DNA from: Acidocella sp. KAb 2-4
Lineage (GTDB): Bacteria; Pseudomonadota; Alphaproteobacteria; Acetobacterales; Acetobacteraceae
Length of the DNA: 64,000 nt
Assembly: GCF_020567705.1 (NCBI RefSeq)
Contig: NZ_JAJDJU010000001.1
Coordinates: forward strand, 62,001 to 126,000
Reading direction: 5' to 3'
This document shows positions 16,176 through 22,952 of the stretch, piece after piece. Under the pieces are notes generated by a model, which saw nothing but the letters and a program-made list of their open reading frames with translations, had not been told where the DNA came from and searched no databases. How positions within the stretch are numbered: the stretch's first letter is position 1; each line of letters begins with the position of its first letter. The position numbers and the translations under genes were made by a program.

Positions 16176-17401
16176 ATAGTACCTGGAGAAAAATGAAACT
16201 GGCCGACGTGTGTGCGGTTGAAAAACAGGCTTATGACGGTAGTCCGCTCCCGTATGTTGGGTTGGAAGATATCGAAAGCTCAACGGGTCGCTATCTTGGT
16301 AATTTTGAGCCTAAGACCGTGCAAAGTACCAGTTTTAGATTTACCCCTGAGCATTTGCTCTATGGGCGCCTGCGCCCGTATCTCAACAAGCTAATCGCCC
16401 CGGAATTTACTGGCCACTGTTCGACTGAGATTTTTCCAATTCGACCAAGTAAGCAGCTAGACCGACAGTTCCTCTTTTATTGGCTGTCTATGCAGCAAAC
16501 CGTCGATTTGATCGACGGGACGTGCACGGGGGCTCGAATGCCCCGCGCCAACATGAACGAAGTAATGAATTTCGAGCTTCTTGTTCCCTCTATCGCCGAG
16601 CAGAAGCGCATTGTCGCCATTCTCGATGAGGCCTTTGCGGGCATCGCAGCCGCAACCGCCAACGCCGAGAAGAACCTCGCCAACGCCCGGTCCCTGGTTG
16701 ATGTTGCTATTGAAGAGCAATTAGGCCGCATCTCACAAGGGCAACACCAAGAGACGACTGTTGCCCAGGTCGCCGAGAACAGAAAAAATTCTGTCCGAAC
16801 GGGACCGTTTGGAAGCCAGCTGCTGCACGGTGAGTTTGTTGATGAGGGCATCGCTGTTCTGGGTATTGATAACGTCGTTCAAAACAAATTCCGTTGGGAT
16901 AAACGGCGCTATATTACGCCGGACAAGTTCAAGGAACTTACACGGTACAGGGTTTTTCCGGGCGATGTTCTCATCTCCATCATGGGGACTTGTGGAAGGT
17001 GTGCCGTCGTCCCTGATGATATTCCACTCGCAATCAACAGCAAGCACTTATGCTGCATTTCGGTGGATCAATCACGGTGTTTGCCCGAGTTCTTGAAGCT
17101 GTATTTCTTGCATCATCCGGTGGCGAAGAACTACCTGGAAGAGCGTGCTTCGGGGGCGATTATGGCTGGTCTCAATATGGGGATCATCAAGGATTTGCCT
17201 GTCCTTTTGCCATGCGTGAAAGAACAAGCTGCGATCGTTGCGACTTACGAAAGGCTGTCCAGGGGCTTATCCGACCTCATGGAGGTTTACTCTCGTAAGC
17301 GTGCATATTTGGCAGAGCTCAAACAAGCCATCCTCCAAAAAGCCTTCTCCGGTGAACTCACCGCACTGCGCGAAGAGGCCCTGCAAGAGGAAGCTGCATG
17401 A
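16172..17401 (+). CDS. hsdS: type I restriction-modification specificity subunit HsdS
   Basis: Determines the bipartite DNA target. It has two target-recognition domains: residues about 1-140, and about 190-345 beginning at the GPFGSQLLHGEFV segment. Each is followed by a conserved helical repeat (PSIAEQKRIVAILDEAFAGI near 145 and LPCVKEQAAIVATYERLS near 348). The length of 409 is normal. The TTG start at 16172 overlaps the hsdM stop and gives the family N-terminus (STWRKMKLADV); ATG 16193, after GGAG, is the alternative. The recognition domains are clearly less GC-rich than hsdM and hsdR, as expected when target domains are exchanged. The recognised sequence cannot be predicted by eye. Confidence 0.95.
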   Translation: MNSTWRKMKLADVCAVEKQAYDGSPLPYVGLEDIESSTGRYLGNFEPKTVQSTSFRFTPEHLLYGRLRPYLNKLIAPEFTGHCSTEIFPIRPSKQLDRQFLFYWLSMQQTVDLIDGTCTGARMPRANMNEVMNFELLVPSIAEQKRIVAILDEAFAGIAAATANAEKNLANARSLVDVAIEEQLGRISQGQHQETTVAQVAENRKNSVRTGPFGSQLLHGEFVDEGIAVLGIDNVVQNKFRWDKRRYITPDKFKELTRYRVFPGDVLISIMGTCGRCAVVPDDIPLAINSKHLCCISVDQSRCLPEFLKLYFLHHPVAKNYLEERASGAIMAGLNMGIIKDLPVLLPCVKEQAAIVATYERLSRGLSDLMEVYSRKRAYLAELKQAILQKAFSGELTALREEALQEEAA

Positions 17402-19731
17402 ACGAGGCGGAAACTCGCGCTGAGCTGATCGACCCCGCGTTAAAACAGGCAGGCTGGGGCGTGGTGGAAGCCAGCCGGGTGCGCCGGGAGGAGATAACGC
17501 TGGGCCGCCTGCAAGGGGCAGGCAAACGCTCAGCCAAGGACATTGCCGATTACGTCCTCACCTACCGCAACCACAAGCTGGCGGTGATAGAGGCCAAGCG
17601 GCGCGACAAGCCGGACACCGAGGGCGTAGGGCAGGCCAAAAAATACGCCGAAAAACTCCAGGCCCGCTTTGCCTACTCCACCAATGGCGCGGGCATATAC
17701 GAGATAGACATGCACACCGGGGCGGAAGGCTACGTGCCCCGCTACCCTACGCCGGACGAACTCTGGGGCCGCGCCTTCGCCGAACAAAACGCCTGGCGGG
17801 ATCGCTTCGCCACCATCCCGTTTGAGGACAAGAGCGGCACTTGGCAGGCCCGCTATTACCAGCACAACGCGGTGGAGAACACGCTGGAGGCCATCGCCAA
17901 TGGCCGGAACAGAATCCTGCTCACCTTGGCCACCGGCACCGGCAAGACGTTTATCGCCTTTCAGCTCGCCTGGAAGCTGTTTCAGAGCCGCTGGAATATC
18001 GGCCGCGAGCCCACCCGCCGCCCGCGCATATTGTTTTTGGCGGACCGCAACATTCTGGCAGACCAGGCCTATAACGCCTTCTCGGCCTTCCCCGAGGACG
18101 CGCTGGTCCGCATCGCCCCGGATGCCATCCGCAAGCGCGGCCGCGTGCCGAAGAATGGCAGCATCTTCTTCACCATCTTCCAGACGTTTATGAGCGGCCG
18201 GGATGCCGAGGGAAATTCTGCGCCGAACTTTGGCGAATATCCGCCGGATTTCTTCGATTTTATCATCATCGACGAATGCCACCGGGGTGGCGCGAATGAT
18301 GAGGGGACATGGCGCGGGATTCTGGAGCATTTTGCCCCCGCCGTGCAGCTCGGCCTCACAGCCACGCCCAAACGGAAGGACAACGTGGACACCTACGCCT
18401 ATTTCGGCGAGCCGGTTTACACCTACTCGCTGAAGGAAGGCATCAATGACGGCTTCCTGACACCCTTCAAGGTGCGGCAATTCGCCACCACTCTGGATGA
18501 TTACGTGTACACGCCCGATGATGAGGTGGTGGACGGCGCCGTGGTGGAGGGCAAACGCTACACTGAGGGAGATTTCAACCGGATCATCGAGATTGCCGAG
18601 CGCGAGAAATACCGCGTCCGTACCTTCATGGACGAGATCGACCAGCGCCAGAAGACCCTGGTGTTTTGCGCCACGCAGGACCATGCGGCGGCGGTGCGCG
18701 ACCTCATCAACCAGATAAAGGCCAGCAAGGACCCGAATTACTGCGTGCGCGTAACGGCCAATGATGGCGCGCTGGGTGAGCAGTTTCTGCGGACGTTCCA
18801 GGATAACGAGAAGACCATCCCCACCATCCTCACCACCAGCCAGAAACTCTCAACCGGCGTGGATGCGCGGAATGTGCGCAACATCGTGCTGATGCGGCCG
18901 GTGAATTCGATGATCGAGTTCAAACAGATCATCGGGCGCGGGACGCGGCTGTATGAGGGCAAGGACTATTTCACCATCCTGGATTTCGTGAAGGCCTATG
19001 AGATGTTCGAAGACCCCGAATGGGACGGCGATCCGATGGAGCCCGTTGCGGTCACGCCACGCAACCTTACGGCGCCCGGGGAGCCAGAGGTGAAAGCCAG
19101 GCAATCCGACGAGCCTGAGCAGACTCAGCGCGTGAAGATCAAGCTGGCGGATGGCAAGGAGCGGACCATCCAGCATATCAGCACCACCAGCTTCTGGGGG
19201 CCGGATGGCAAGCCGATTTCCGCCAAACAGTTCATGGAGAGCCTGTTTGGGCAGTTGCCGGAACTGTTCAAGGACGAAGAGGAGCTGCGGGCCATCTGGG
19301 GCCGCCCGGATACCCGCAAGGCGCTGCTGAACACGCTGGCCGAACGGGGCTTTGGGGGCGAGCAGTTGGCCGAGATGGGCAAGGTCATCGACGCCCAGAA
19401 GAGCGACGTGTTCGACATTCTGGCCTACATCGCCTTCGCGCTGCCGCCCATCACCCGCGCCGAGCGCGTGGAGAAACACCGGGGGGAAATCCTCCCCCGG
19501 TACGACGCCAAGCTCCAGGCGTTCCTGGATTTCGTGATGGGCCAGTACGTGGCCCAAGGCGTGGAGGAGCTGGACCAGGACAAACTCGCCCGGCTGCTGG
19601 AGCTACGCTACCAGACCCTGGCCGACGCCACGGCCGAGCTGGGGGCCGCGCCCGGCATCCGCGGGGCGTTTGTTGGGTTTCAGGAGTTTTTGTTCAACCG
19701 GGATGCGCCGGAGGGATCATCACATCCATGA
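17398..19731 (+). CDS. hsdR: type I restriction endonuclease subunit HsdR
   Basis: The 777-residue translocase-nuclease that cleaves unmodified DNA, coupled to hsdS by an ATGA overlap. The N-terminal nuclease domain shows the PD-(D/E)xK core as IADYVLTYRNHKLAVIEAKR (residues about 48-67). The superfamily 2 motor has Walker A LATGTGKT near 178, DECH box FIIIDECHRGG near 286, TATPKRK, and motif VI QIIGRGTR near 513. The length resembles EcoEI-type (shorter) HsdR proteins. All three subunits look intact, so the system is probably active. The end overlaps the convergent RES toxin gene by 12 bases. Confidence 0.96.
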   Translation: MNEAETRAELIDPALKQAGWGVVEASRVRREEITLGRLQGAGKRSAKDIADYVLTYRNHKLAVIEAKRRDKPDTEGVGQAKKYAEKLQARFAYSTNGAGIYEIDMHTGAEGYVPRYPTPDELWGRAFAEQNAWRDRFATIPFEDKSGTWQARYYQHNAVENTLEAIANGRNRILLTLATGTGKTFIAFQLAWKLFQSRWNIGREPTRRPRILFLADRNILADQAYNAFSAFPEDALVRIAPDAIRKRGRVPKNGSIFFTIFQTFMSGRDAEGNSAPNFGEYPPDFFDFIIIDECHRGGANDEGTWRGILEHFAPAVQLGLTATPKRKDNVDTYAYFGEPVYTYSLKEGINDGFLTPFKVRQFATTLDDYVYTPDDEVVDGAVVEGKRYTEGDFNRIIEIAEREKYRVRTFMDEIDQRQKTLVFCATQDHAAAVRDLINQIKASKDPNYCVRVTANDGALGEQFLRTFQDNEKTIPTILTTSQKLSTGVDARNVRNIVLMRPVNSMIEFKQIIGRGTRLYEGKDYFTILDFVKAYEMFEDPEWDGDPMEPVAVTPRNLTAPGEPEVKARQSDEPEQTQRVKIKLADGKERTIQHISTTSFWGPDGKPISAKQFMESLFGQLPELFKDEEELRAIWGRPDTRKALLNTLAERGFGGEQLAEMGKVIDAQKSDVFDILAYIAFALPPITRAERVEKHRGEILPRYDAKLQAFLDFVMGQYVAQGVEELDQDKLARLLELRYQTLADATAELGAAPGIRGAFVGFQEFLFNRDAPEGSSHP

Positions 19732-20238
19732 TGCCGGGTTTTTCGGTAGGCGCATTTCATCGTCGATAACCCGGACCTGGTGGGGTAGCGTGTCGGACCA
19801 TTTATAAAAGACGAGGTTACGGTCCCGCTCAATCGCGCCAGGGGCGAAGCTGGGGACGATAATGGCGGCGCTCCCCTGGGCGATAAGCTGCTTTGCCAGC
19901 GCCCAGCTTGGTGGAGTTTTGCCGCGCGAAGCGATATCTTCCCAGGCGCAGGAAAGCGCCGCCGGGGTGAGCCCAAAGCCCGCCAGCGTTTCCTGGTCGG
20001 TCAGGTCGGCAACGTCGTCGCAATCAATCTCATACGCGCAGATTGTCAGCGGCTGGACCTTAAAGGCAAAGCCCTGCTGGGCTTCGAGCCAGGCGGTTTC
20101 CATTCGCAGAGACGTATAGAGTGCGGGTAGGCCGGCGGGGTTAAAACGGCCACCGTAGCGGGCGGCACCATCTCCGGAAAGGGGAGAAAAAGCCCAACGC
20201 GGATTATGGGCGCGGAAAACCGTGCCGCGAAACCTCAA
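19720..20238 (-). CDS. RES-domain toxin (NAD-degrading family)
   Basis: A 172-residue RES-family protein. The family is known to deplete NAD+ and forms toxin-antitoxin pairs with Xre/DUF2384 proteins. The conserved segments are present: RGTVFRAHNPRWAF at the N-terminus, GGRFNPAGLPALYTS around residue 30, MET...E after it, and NLVFYKW near the C-terminus. The start overlaps the antitoxin stop by 4 bases, so it is translated from the same mRNA downstream of the antitoxin. Its 3' end overlaps hsdR by 12 bases in the opposite direction. Confidence 0.93.
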   Translation of the reverse strand: MRFRGTVFRAHNPRWAFSPLSGDGAARYGGRFNPAGLPALYTSLRMETAWLEAQQGFAFKVQPLTICAYEIDCDDVADLTDQETLAGFGLTPAALSCAWEDIASRGKTPPSWALAKQLIAQGSAAIIVPSFAPGAIERDRNLVFYKWSDTLPHQVRVIDDEMRLPKNPASWM

Positions 20239-20615
20239 GCGTAACCGCCAACGGTAATCCGGTCCAGATAACGCTTCACCGCCTCGGCCCGGCCTTCCTT
20301 GACCAGAGACTCGGCGGTTTGATCACCAAAGGAGGGGAGGGGCTGCGAGCGATACCAGGCGAACGCCTGCTGCGGCGAGCCAGCCCAAGGCCGCACGCGG
20401 TTCAGGATTTCAACAATATCCCGCAGCCGTGCCTGGGTGGCATGGGTACTGACGCGGGCGGTCTTCGTGACAGCATCGCGCGAAAGGCCCACCGCAACGG
20501 CAAGCTCAGCGCGGGTGATATGCAGCATGTCGCTTAACTGATCCGCCGCGACGAAGCCGGATTGGCCAGCGGTTTCACTGAGAAAAGATGTGTCAGACAT
20601 AATTTTGCCCATCAT
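20235..20615 (-). CDS. Xre/MbcA/ParS-type antitoxin (DUF2384)
   Basis: A 126-residue antitoxin that should neutralise the RES toxin and bind its own promoter. An N-terminal helix-turn-helix (LSDMLHITRAELAVAVGLS, residues about 27-45) is followed by the toxin-binding DUF2384 domain (DIVEILNRVRPWAGSPQQAF near 66). The typical antitoxin-first order and a 4-base overlap are present. Starts at 20615, 20612 or 20600 are possible; GAGG precedes 20615. Confidence 0.93.
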   Translation of the reverse strand: MMGKIMSDTSFLSETAGQSGFVAADQLSDMLHITRAELAVAVGLSRDAVTKTARVSTHATQARLRDIVEILNRVRPWAGSPQQAFAWYRSQPLPSFGDQTAESLVKEGRAEAVKRYLDRITVGGYA

Positions 20616-20650
20616 ATTGCCTCATAGTGGGGCAACTTATAGGGCAATAT
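20616..20650. promoter_or_regulatory. candidate operator of the Xre/RES pair
   Basis: Repeated ATTGCC/GGCAAT half-sites lie directly upstream of the antitoxin start: TTGCC at 20617-20621 opposed to GGCAA at 20631-20635, and a further GGGCAATAT at 20642-20650. Position and symmetry fit autoregulation by the Xre antitoxin. Confidence 0.5.
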
Positions 20651-20807
20651 GCGGATTTTAACAATAGAGCAGTTGACGCACGACAGGCGCCGGGAGGCAT
20701 GAAAAATTCAGAACGGTCGATCAATGATAGAGCAATTTTTCCACGAAATCTTTCACGGACCGCGGTTTTTCAAAGATTTTCTATGTTAAATCAATACTTT
20801 ATATTTT

Positions 20808-20836
20808 GACGCGCCGGACTCAAAATCCGGTTCTGG
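20808..20836 (+). repeat. attR core, 29-bp direct repeat
   Basis: Identical to 5852-5880. The base before it (T) and the bases after it (TAA) differ from the left copy, so the match is bounded exactly. It marks the right end of the element. Confidence 0.9.
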
Positions 20837-20873
20837 TAACAGAGTGTCGGTTCGATTCCGACCGCCCGCACCA
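20808..20873 (+). pseudogene. 3' fragment of host tRNA-Leu(CAA)
   Basis: Contains the anticodon arm (shared core), variable arm, T arm (GGTTCGATTCC), acceptor 3' strand CGCCCGC and encoded CCA, but no D arm or 5' acceptor strand. The preceding bases (TATATTTT) are element sequence. It completes the fragment at 5831-5880. Confidence 0.92.
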
Positions 20874-21006
20874 CCTTGGCGTGCATCCCCTTCTGTTGTC
20901 TTTGCGCAATTTTCCGTGATGCGGCTTTCTGTCCGACAGCGCTTCTCGTAAAAGGGAATTTGCTATGGGCATTCCGGAAGGGATGCATGGCCAGAGGAGA
21001 CGCAAC

Positions 21007-21204
21007 ATGCTGTCGTCATACCTTCGCCGCGCCGCGATCGCCGCGCCGTATGGGTTTTACCGCATCGCGAGCGACCGCCGGGCGGTGACCGCCATCGAAT
21101 ACGCCCTGATCGCGATGATCATCGTCACGGCCATGCTTGGCGGGCTGCCCTTTATTGGCCGCCATCTTGCGGGCACCTTTAACTCCGTGGCCTCCGAACT
21201 CTAG
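21007..21204 (+). CDS. flp: Flp/Fap-type pilin subunit
   Basis: Major structural subunit of the Tad (type IVb) pilus, exported and trimmed by the prepilin peptidase encoded downstream. ATG 21007 is preceded by GAGGAGA and gives 65 residues; an in-frame ATG at 20965 would add 14. The hallmark TAIEYALIAMIIVTAM is present, with Glu and Tyr at mature positions 5 and 6. The residue before the predicted cleavage point is Ala (DRRA/VTAIEY) rather than the usual Gly. The gene begins 134 bases after the right end of the island. Confidence 0.9.
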   Translation: MLSSYLRRAAIAAPYGFYRIASDRRAVTAIEYALIAMIIVTAMLGGLPFIGRHLAGTFNSVASEL

Positions 21205-21589
21205 GCCGGTGTGAACCCACCAGCGCGGCGCGTGACCAGAGCGCTAAGATTGCCGCAAGTTCATCCCTGACCCCTTAGGGGGCCGCGGCGGCGGTGCGGG
21301 GATGCCTTTTTATTCAGGTTTTTTTCATGCGGGGGAGAAGTTTCATACTCCTGCGCGCTCTTCGTTACCCCTTTCGTAGTAGAAATTGCGGGAAACGCAG
21401 GGGCGGAAAGATCGGAAAATTTCATTAAAAAGAGGCTCCTAAAGGGGAATCATAAAAAAGATTGCAAGACTTTTAAGCTTTTGTGTTCTATTATGTTGAC
21501 ATTGAAACACTTGAGCCTCGGCAGGAAAAAGGGGCAAAACAGATGGAGGTTTTAACGGTCGTGCCCGAAAGGTTCAGCAGGGGACAGCT
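21205..21589. other. intergenic region between flp and cpaA
   Basis: A 385-base region with no credible gene. It becomes AT-rich after about 21360. A CCCC-TTA-GGGG hairpin near 21270, then a T run (CCTTTTTATTC, about 21305), could attenuate transcription after the pilin gene, as is common where pilin is made in excess. TTGACA near 21495 is a possible -35 element, but I found no convincing -10 at the right distance. Confidence 0.4.
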
Positions 21590-22096
21590 TTGCTAGCGGG
21601 TTTGGCCATCCTGGCCGCGGTGCTGCTTGTCTACGCGGCGTTGCACGATCTTGCCGTGCGGACGGTGCCGAACTGGCTGCCGCTTGCCTTGGTCGCGGTT
21701 GGGTTGTGTTCGCGTTTGCTCGATCATTCGCTCGTGCCTGCTCTCGCAGTCGCGGCCGTGGCCTTTGTCTTGCTCTTCATCATCTGGCTGGCCGGGTTGA
21801 TGGGGGGCGGGGATGTCAAGCTCTGGGCGGCGGCGGTGCTGCTCGTGCCGCCGGCGCTGCATCCGCAGCTTTTCTTTTTCGCCGATGTCGTGCTTCTCGG
21901 CGGCGCTTTGGCGCTGCTTTATCTGGTTCTGTCTCTCGTGGTGCCGCGCAAGGTGCCGCCCCGGGCTGGTGGGCGCTTGCAGCGCTTCTGGCGCGCCGAA
22001 CTCTGGCGCATCGGCCGGCGGGCGCCTCTGCCATATGCTTTCGCCATCGCCGGCGGCGCCATCGCCGCTCTTTTGCCCCATCAGCTACAGCCGTAG
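21590..22096 (+). CDS. cpaA: prepilin peptidase CpaA/TadV
   Basis: Inner-membrane aspartic protease of the A24 family that trims Flp prepilin. It has 168 residues and about five membrane segments. The two catalytic aspartates are visible: in LHDLAVRTVPN near residue 19 and in LMGGGDVKLW near residue 74 (the GxGD motif). The only sensible start is TTG at 21590; upstream ATG and GTG codons are in other frames. The next gene follows after seven bases. Confidence 0.9.
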   Translation: MLAGLAILAAVLLVYAALHDLAVRTVPNWLPLALVAVGLCSRLLDHSLVPALAVAAVAFVLLFIIWLAGLMGGGDVKLWAAAVLLVPPALHPQLFFFADVVLLGGALALLYLVLSLVVPRKVPPRAGGRLQRFWRAELWRIGRRAPLPYAFAIAGGAIAALLPHQLQP

Positions 22097-22103
22097 GTAA
22101 ACC

Positions 22104-22952
22104 ATGGTTTTCCGACTTGGTATTTTTGGCGTTCTCGTTGCCGCGCTGGTCGCGGTGATGGTGTTTGCCTATTCGCTCATGAACCACTCGCGCCAAGCTG
22201 AGCAGCAGGCGCAGCAGGCGCAGATGCCGCAGACCGAGCAGATCCTGGTCGCGGCGCAAGCCTTGCCGCCCGGCAGCCTGTTGCAGCCGCCCCAAATCGG
22301 CTCGGTTGGCGTGCCCATCAAAGGCGCGGCGGCCGACGTGATCATCGACACCCCGCAAAACCGCGCCAATCTGGTGGGCGCGATGGTTCGCACTGCCCTG
22401 GTTCCTGGTGCGCCAATCCTCAACGGGCAGGTGATCCACCCCGGAGATCACGGCTTCCTCGCGGCGGTGCTGGCGCCGGGTATGCGCGCCGTGACCATTG
22501 CGGTGGATAATGTTACGGGCGCCGATGGCATGATCTGGCCTGGTGATAATGTGGATGTGCTGCTGACGCAGTCGATTTCCGGCGCGCCGGATTCAAAGAG
22601 CATCGCGGCCGAGGTGGTGCTGAGCAATGTCCGTGTCATCGCTTCGGGCGCGCAGGTGATCAAGGATGCCAGCGCCGGCCCCAGCGGTGGCCCTCCAGTG
22701 CAGACGGTGACGCTGGAAGTCACGCCAGAGGAGGCCTCGCGCTGCCTGGTTGCCACCAGCCTCGGCAAGTTGTCGCTCATCGTGCATTCCGCCGAGACCG
22801 CACCCAATACGGCGCAGGCCGCGCCCCCGCCGGTTGCGCCGGTCTGGGCGGGGGATGTGTCCCCGGCACTCACCGCGAACGAGCCGAGCCAGCCGACCGT
22901 ATCGACAGTTAACGTTATCTCTTCTGGTGGCGTTGGGGAGTTCAAGTTCTGA
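22104..22952 (+). CDS. cpaB: Flp pilus assembly protein CpaB/RcpC
   Basis: Periplasmic, membrane-anchored component of the Tad secretion machine, thought to stabilise the secretin. An N-terminal membrane segment (LGIFGVLVAALVAVMVFAYS) is followed by a SAF-like domain (ILVAAQALPPGSLLQPPQIG near residue 47) and the RcpC domain (MRAVTIAVDNVTGADGMIWP near 128, then GDNVDVLLT). The length of 282 is typical. Its stop overlaps the ATG of cpaC (TGATG). Confidence 0.93.
   Translation: MVFRLGIFGVLVAALVAVMVFAYSLMNHSRQAEQQAQQAQMPQTEQILVAAQALPPGSLLQPPQIGSVGVPIKGAAADVIIDTPQNRANLVGAMVRTALVPGAPILNGQVIHPGDHGFLAAVLAPGMRAVTIAVDNVTGADGMIWPGDNVDVLLTQSISGAPDSKSIAAEVVLSNVRVIASGAQVIKDASAGPSGGPPVQTVTLEVTPEEASRCLVATSLGKLSLIVHSAETAPNTAQAAPPPVAPVWAGDVSPALTANEPSQPTVSTVNVISSGGVGEFKF

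Larger units (their letters stand above)
5852..20807 (+). mobile_element. integrated element of about 14.96 kb in tRNA-Leu(CAA), defence cargo
   Basis: Bounded by identical 29-bp core repeats within the two halves of one tRNA-Leu gene. The integrase gene sits about 130 bases inside the left end. Contents in order: tyrosine integrase, full-length tRNA-Leu(CAA), DUF4011/helicase/nuclease giant protein (reverse), small gene with palindromic upstream sites (reverse), 12-bp tandem repeats, hsdM-hsdS-hsdR, and a RES/Xre toxin-antitoxin pair (reverse). The integrase and tandem-repeat zones are visibly more AT-rich than the chromosome on both sides. No replication, conjugation or phage structural gene was recognised, so it is best called an integrative genomic island. 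Confidence 0.88.

Noticed and set aside
20627-20809. 60-codon forward frame between the antitoxin and attR
   Set aside because: No ribosome binding site, overlaps the Xre operator, and AT-rich random composition.
20791-20988. Small reverse frames over the tRNA-Leu 3' fragment (also 7238-7468)
   Set aside because: Antisense of tRNA-Leu gives the well-known spurious peptides of the GIEPT and GRNRTDT type.
21490-21590. Sigma-54 promoter upstream of cpaA
   Set aside because: No TGGC-N8-TTGC type spacing found; the only element seen is an isolated TTGACA.
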